Assembly: GCF_015356865.1 (NCBI RefSeq)
Contig: NZ_JAAFZA010000094.1
Coordinates: forward strand, 1-37,140
Direction of reading: 5' to 3'
From: Catenulispora pinisilvae
GTDB taxonomy: Bacteria; Actinomycetota; Actinomycetes; Streptomycetales; Catenulisporaceae
Length of the DNA: 37,140 nt
Shown here: one piece after another, positions 33,988 to 37,140 of the stretch
Numbering within the stretch: position 1 is the stretch's first letter
Layout: each line of letters starts with the position of its first letter
Position numbers and translations under genes: made by a program
Notes under the pieces: generated by a model
What the model was told of the DNA's origin: nothing
What the model saw: the letters and a program-made list of their open reading frames with translations, nothing else
The model's database searches: none

Positions 33988-35196
33988 ATGACTACGCCGA
34001 CGCCTGAAGACCGCGACGAACGCGGCGAACGAGCCCCCCGCCCGCACATCGACCTGTCCGTCACCAAGATCGCCGCCGGTGCCTGCGCCGCCGCCCTGGC
34101 CGCCGCGGTGGGCTCGAAGCTGGGAGTGGCCGGCACCATCGTCGGCGCCGCGGTCGCCAGTACGGTGGCCACCTCGGCCAGCGCGCTGATCGGGCACTCG
34201 CTCGAACGCGGGAAGACCGCGGCCCGCAAGGCGATGCCGGTGCTGGATCCGGAGGCATACACGACGATCTTGTCGCGGGCCCGGATCGAGCGGGAGTCGG
34301 CGGCCGAGCATGACGCGGCGGACCGGGAGGCCCGGACGCATCTGGTGGCGGATGACCGCGCGGCGGTTGACGCGACTCGGGTCGACGCACCTCGGTTCGG
34401 CCTGGCCCGGGGCGGCGAGACTCGGGGCAGCGGGACTCGGGGCAGCGGGACTCGGGACGACGAGACTCGGATCAACGCGGCTCGGAGCAACGCGACTCGG
34501 GTCGATGAAACCCGCGTCGAGCTGCCGACCGGTGTCCTGAGCAGCGATCTGGACCAGACGATCGTGCTGCACGGCGGCACGCCCTTCGCGGCGGGCCCGA
34601 ACGCCGAGACCGTGGTGCTGCCGACGATCACGGCCGGTGCCGATGACGCGGCCGATGCACCGCAGACGTGGAAGGACCGCCTCCCCGGCCGCAAGCCGAT
34701 GATCGCGGCGGCGATCGCGAGCTTCGTCATCGGCACCGGTGCCGTCACCGCTCTGGAAGTGGCGCGCAAGGGCGAGTTCCCCGGCTACCACAGCAACGTG
34801 TTCGACCCCGGGACCGGCGGCGGCTCGAACAACCACCAGCCCGCCTCGCAGGATCCGAGCGAGACCGGCGGCACGCACAAGGAGAGCACGCCGTCGCAGA
34901 AGCCGGACTCACCTTCGTCGAGCGGGTCCGGGTCCGGGGCCGGCGGGCTGCCGAGCAACACGCCGCCCTCGACCCCGTCGCCGTCGGGTTCCGGGCCGAG
35001 CACGCCTTCGGCGCCGTCGTCGACACCGTCGACCAGTCCCTCCACCTCGCCCTCCTCGATCCCCTCCACGCCGCAGAGCAGCGGCAGCAGCACCGGACCG
35101 ACGACGGCGCCGACTTCGTCCGCCGGCGGGAACACGCCGAGCACTGCCAACACCGGGGCGGGCAAGGCCACACCGAGCGGCGGCGCCGCGGGCTGA
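33988..35196 (+). CDS. Ser/Thr/Pro-rich membrane protein of unknown function
   Basis: About 402 residues. The Ala-rich N-terminal segment (TKIAAGACAAALAAAVGSKL, then GVAGTIVGAAVASTVATSAS) may be one or two membrane helices or a helical hairpin. A charged middle part contains a pentapeptide repeat of the TRxxx type. PMIAAAIASFVIGTGAVTAL is a clear membrane helix around residue 240. The final 140 residues are a Ser/Thr/Pro/Gly-rich tail, probably extracellular and wall-spanning. No LPXTG sorting signal or catalytic domain is seen. A two-helix N-terminus followed by a wall-spanning stalk resembles actinobacterial surface or sensor proteins, but no function can be assigned. Confidence 0.7.
   Translation: MTTPTPEDRDERGERAPRPHIDLSVTKIAAGACAAALAAAVGSKLGVAGTIVGAAVASTVATSASALIGHSLERGKTAARKAMPVLDPEAYTTILSRARIERESAAEHDAADREARTHLVADDRAAVDATRVDAPRFGLARGGETRGSGTRGSGTRDDETRINAARSNATRVDETRVELPTGVLSSDLDQTIVLHGGTPFAAGPNAETVVLPTITAGADDAADAPQTWKDRLPGRKPMIAAAIASFVIGTGAVTALEVARKGEFPGYHSNVFDPGTGGGSNNHQPASQDPSETGGTHKESTPSQKPDSPSSSGSGSGAGGLPSNTPPSTPSPSGSGPSTPSAPSSTPSTSPSTSPSSIPSTPQSSGSSTGPTTAPTSSAGGNTPSTANTGAGKATPSGGAAG
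34375..34509 (+). repeat. 15-bp minisatellite inside the coding region
   Basis: Nine consecutive 15-base units start with (A/C/G)CTCGG or a close variant. The two most alike (ACTCGGGGCAGCGGG) are at 34420-34434 and 34435-34449. The repeat keeps the frame and encodes a degenerate five-residue unit (TRGSG, TRGSG, TRDDE, TRINA, ARSNA, TRVDE). Confidence 0.85.
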
Positions 35197-35257
35197 TCCG
35201 CGACGAAGCTGGCGGTATCCCTGCGGACCAGGGCCGCGGCTGGATAGCGTGCCGGTC

Positions 35258-36010
35258 ATGGGTATGGGTTGGGATGTTTATGTCTGCGACGTCGACGGCG
35301 CGCCGGCCGTGATCAGCCTGGATCTGGACCTGCGGGAGGCCGCCGAGCGCGGCACACACCCGCAGCGGCTGCACGTCCGGCACGCCTTCCACGCGCCGCG
35401 CGCCAACGGCCTGCCCGACGGCACCGAGAACGACGCCATGTACGCCCTCCAGGACGCGCTGGTCGCGGCGCTGACCGAGGGGGCGGACGCGGTCTACCTG
35501 GCGTGCATGAACAACCACGGCTACCGCGAGCACTTCTTCCAACTGCCGCCGCACAGCGACGGGCGCGCGGTGGTGGCGAAGGTGGAAGCCGAGTCGGCGG
35601 ACTACGAGCTGGAGACCTTCAGCGAGGAGGACCCGGCGTGGGCGTACTACACGGAGTTCCTGTGGCCCGACCCGCGCACGATGCAGTACCTGATGGACCG
35701 GCGCGTCTTGCAGTCGCTGGCGGAGAACGGGGACCGGCACGACGTGCCGCGCCCGGTCGACCACTACCTGGACGTCCCGGACGAGCGCAGCGGCCGGGCG
35801 CTGCTGGCCGAGGCGCGAGCGGCGGGGTTCGGCGGCGCGGTGGAGGAGCGCGAGGGGCACCGGGGGCCCGAGGGTCGGTGGCAGGTGCGGTTGCAGCGGG
35901 ACGACGCGGTGGAGTTGGACCACATTCACGCGGTGGTGTGGGGGTTGTATGAGATGGCTGAGCGTTTTGGCGGGGGTTATGACGGGTGGGGATGCGTGGT
36001 CGCGAAGTAG
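35258..36010 (+). CDS. DUF695/RraB-like two-part protein
   Basis: This 250-residue protein has two parts. The N-terminal part (GMGWDVYVCDVDGAPAVISL, LDLDLREAAERG, AWAYYTEFLWPD) looks like the DUF695 family. The C-terminal part (HYLDVPDERSGRALLAEARA, WQVRLQRDDAVELDHIHAVV, YGGWGC-like ending YDGWGCVVAK) looks like the RraB fold. RraB inhibits RNase E in E. coli; whether the actinobacterial fusion does anything similar is unknown. ATG 35258 has no Shine-Dalgarno sequence. TAGCGT lies 7 bases upstream, the same hexamer as before the aldo/keto reductase gene, which suggests leaderless expression. Confidence 0.75.
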   Translation: MGMGWDVYVCDVDGAPAVISLDLDLREAAERGTHPQRLHVRHAFHAPRANGLPDGTENDAMYALQDALVAALTEGADAVYLACMNNHGYREHFFQLPPHSDGRAVVAKVEAESADYELETFSEEDPAWAYYTEFLWPDPRTMQYLMDRRVLQSLAENGDRHDVPRPVDHYLDVPDERSGRALLAEARAAGFGGAVEEREGHRGPEGRWQVRLQRDDAVELDHIHAVVWGLYEMAERFGGGYDGWGCVVAK

Positions 36011-36065
36011 CGACGCTGGGGGCTGCGCGGTGACCGAGCTGCCGGGCGATCGGGCTGCCTGCTGA

Positions 36066-37140
36066 TCAATCTTCAGCCGACGATGGCAGGCCGGCGGCCA
36101 GCACCTCGGCGACGTGCCACACCCGGCGCTCCGCCACCGCCTGCTCAACCTGCGTGCGGCAGCTGAACCCGTCCGCGACGAGCAACGTGTCCGACGACGC
36201 GGCGCGGATGGCCGGCAGCAGACTCAGCTCGGCGACGGCCATTGACACGTCGTAGTGCCCGGCGGTGACACCGAAATCCCCGGCCAGGCCGCAACAGCCG
36301 GACACCACGGTCGCCGCCACCCCGGCGCGCGCCAGCAGCTCCACCTCCGCCTCGCCGGTAGCACCGCCGGCGTACTGATGGCAGTGGATCTGGATCAGCG
36401 CCTTGTGACCGCTCCAGGGTGAAGCCGGCGGGCGCCAGTCGGGAGCGTGCGCGGCCAGGAACTGCGCGGGCCCGGTCACCAGCTCCGCGGCCCGCGCCGC
36501 CAACGGATGCGACGGCAGCACCTCGGTCAGCTCCTCCCGCAACGCCGCCGCACAACTCGGCTCCGGCACCACGATCGGCAACCCGGCCTCGATCGCCGGC
36601 CGCATCAGCTCCAGCGTGCGGGACAAGACCCGGCGCGCGACGCCCAGCTGTCCGGTGGAGATCCAGGTCAAGCCGCAGCAGCCGGTACGCGGCGGCACCA
36701 CGACGCGGAATCCGGCCGAGCGCAGCACCGCGATCAGCGCCTCTCCGACGGCGGGGGTGAAGTTCTCGGTGAAGGTGTCGGCCCACAGGACGACCGAGCG
36801 CGTGCCTGACAGCGTGCGCAAAGCAGAACCCGACCAGGCACCGGCAGACGTACTCGAATCGGCTCGCCCTGCCACGCCGGGCTGCCGCCCAGCAGCCACT
36901 TCCGACCCGCCGGAGCCCGCCGGCCCGGCCGCCGCCGCACCACCAGACCGCCGGCTGCCGAGCGCCTCCGCCGCGCCCGAGTCCGATCCCACCGCCGCGC
37001 CCGAGTCGCCAAGCCTCGCCACCGGCTCTCCGCCTTGCCGCGCGGCGATCCCGGGCCCTGACTCCCGCCGCCCAGCAGCCGCATCCGCCCGCAGCGCATC
37101 CGCCCGCCCCCGCCGAAACGACCGCACCGCGAACCGCGGC
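36066..37140 (-). CDS. FAD/Fe-S oxidoreductase, C-terminal cysteine-rich part (5' end outside the window)
   Basis: The frame is still open at the right edge (RFAVRSFRRGRADALRA), so the N-terminal FAD-linked oxidase and ferredoxin-like parts lie outside. The visible part has two CCG repeats, as in GlpC/LutA/GlcF heterodisulfide-reductase-like domains: TGCCGLTWISTGQLG and SGCCGLAGDFGVT. CHQYAGGATGEAEVE and a terminal GFSCRTQVEQAV also fit. These domains bind an iron-sulfur cluster that relays electrons from an FAD-dependent dehydrogenase acting on D-lactate, glycolate or similar 2-hydroxyacids. A 70-residue Ala/Gly/Ser-rich insert (about 36810-37090) before VVLWADTFTENF is unusual. TGA lies at 36066-36068. 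Confidence 0.85.
   Translation of the reverse strand, partial: PRFAVRSFRRGRADALRADAAAGRRESGPGIAARQGGEPVARLGDSGAAVGSDSGAAEALGSRRSGGAAAAGPAGSGGSEVAAGRQPGVAGRADSSTSAGAWSGSALRTLSGTRSVVLWADTFTENFTPAVGEALIAVLRSAGFRVVVPPRTGCCGLTWISTGQLGVARRVLSRTLELMRPAIEAGLPIVVPEPSCAAALREELTEVLPSHPLAARAAELVTGPAQFLAAHAPDWRPPASPWSGHKALIQIHCHQYAGGATGEAEVELLARAGVAATVVSGCCGLAGDFGVTAGHYDVSMAVAELSLLPAIRAASSDTLLVADGFSCRTQVEQAVAERRVWHVAEVLAAGLPSSAED

Overview
The window is about 70% G+C. Its gene content (DUF5999, an F420-dependent luciferase-like oxidoreductase, a RecD-like helix-hairpin-helix protein, a Ser/Thr kinase next to murJ, a tandem glycine riboswitch ahead of gcvP, frequent GTG/TTG and leaderless starts) points to a filamentous actinomycete related to Streptomyces, possibly Catenulisporales. 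The genus assignment is inference from memory of the families. No tRNA, rRNA, CRISPR array or prophage was seen.

Layout. 1-9606: end of a VWA-domain protein; a long non-coding stretch holding a MITE-like inverted-repeat element with a TTA duplication; a DUF5999 protein; an aminoglycoside-phosphotransferase-like kinase; a DnaQ-like exonuclease; an MFS transporter behind what looks like a leader-peptide/hairpin attenuator; gcvP with its glycine riboswitch; a GNAT. 9607-22824: the most unusual region, described below. 22980-37140: F420 oxidoreductase, aldo/keto reductase, an apparently inactivated RecD2-like helicase, a secreted SGNH esterase, a kinase-murJ pair, a conserved acidic protein, an epoxide-hydrolase-like enzyme, a Ser/Thr/Pro-rich membrane protein with a minisatellite, a DUF695/RraB-like protein, and the C-terminal part of a FAD/Fe-S oxidoreductase.

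The central region holds two diverged copies of the same four-gene cassette facing each other (A on the plus strand 10224-14994, B on the minus strand 21312-16543). I recognise the four proteins, from memory, as the uncharacterised actinobacterial families named after S. coelicolor SCO2524, SCO2523 (variant P-loop protein), SCO2522 and SCO2521. Each copy has a GNAT acetyltransferase divergent from its first gene. A third GNAT follows cassette B. Two paralogous membrane proteins with a K+-channel-like 2-TM/pore-loop C-terminus (15145-16041 and 22824-22012) complete the locus. One GNAT is broken by a one-base change in a six-G run.

My reading is that this is a multi-component, probably membrane-linked machine: a ParA/MinD-like switch protein with three dedicated partners, acetyltransferases and a pore-like effector or sensor. 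Its biological role is unknown. Conflict/defence, signalling and cell-surface functions all remain open.
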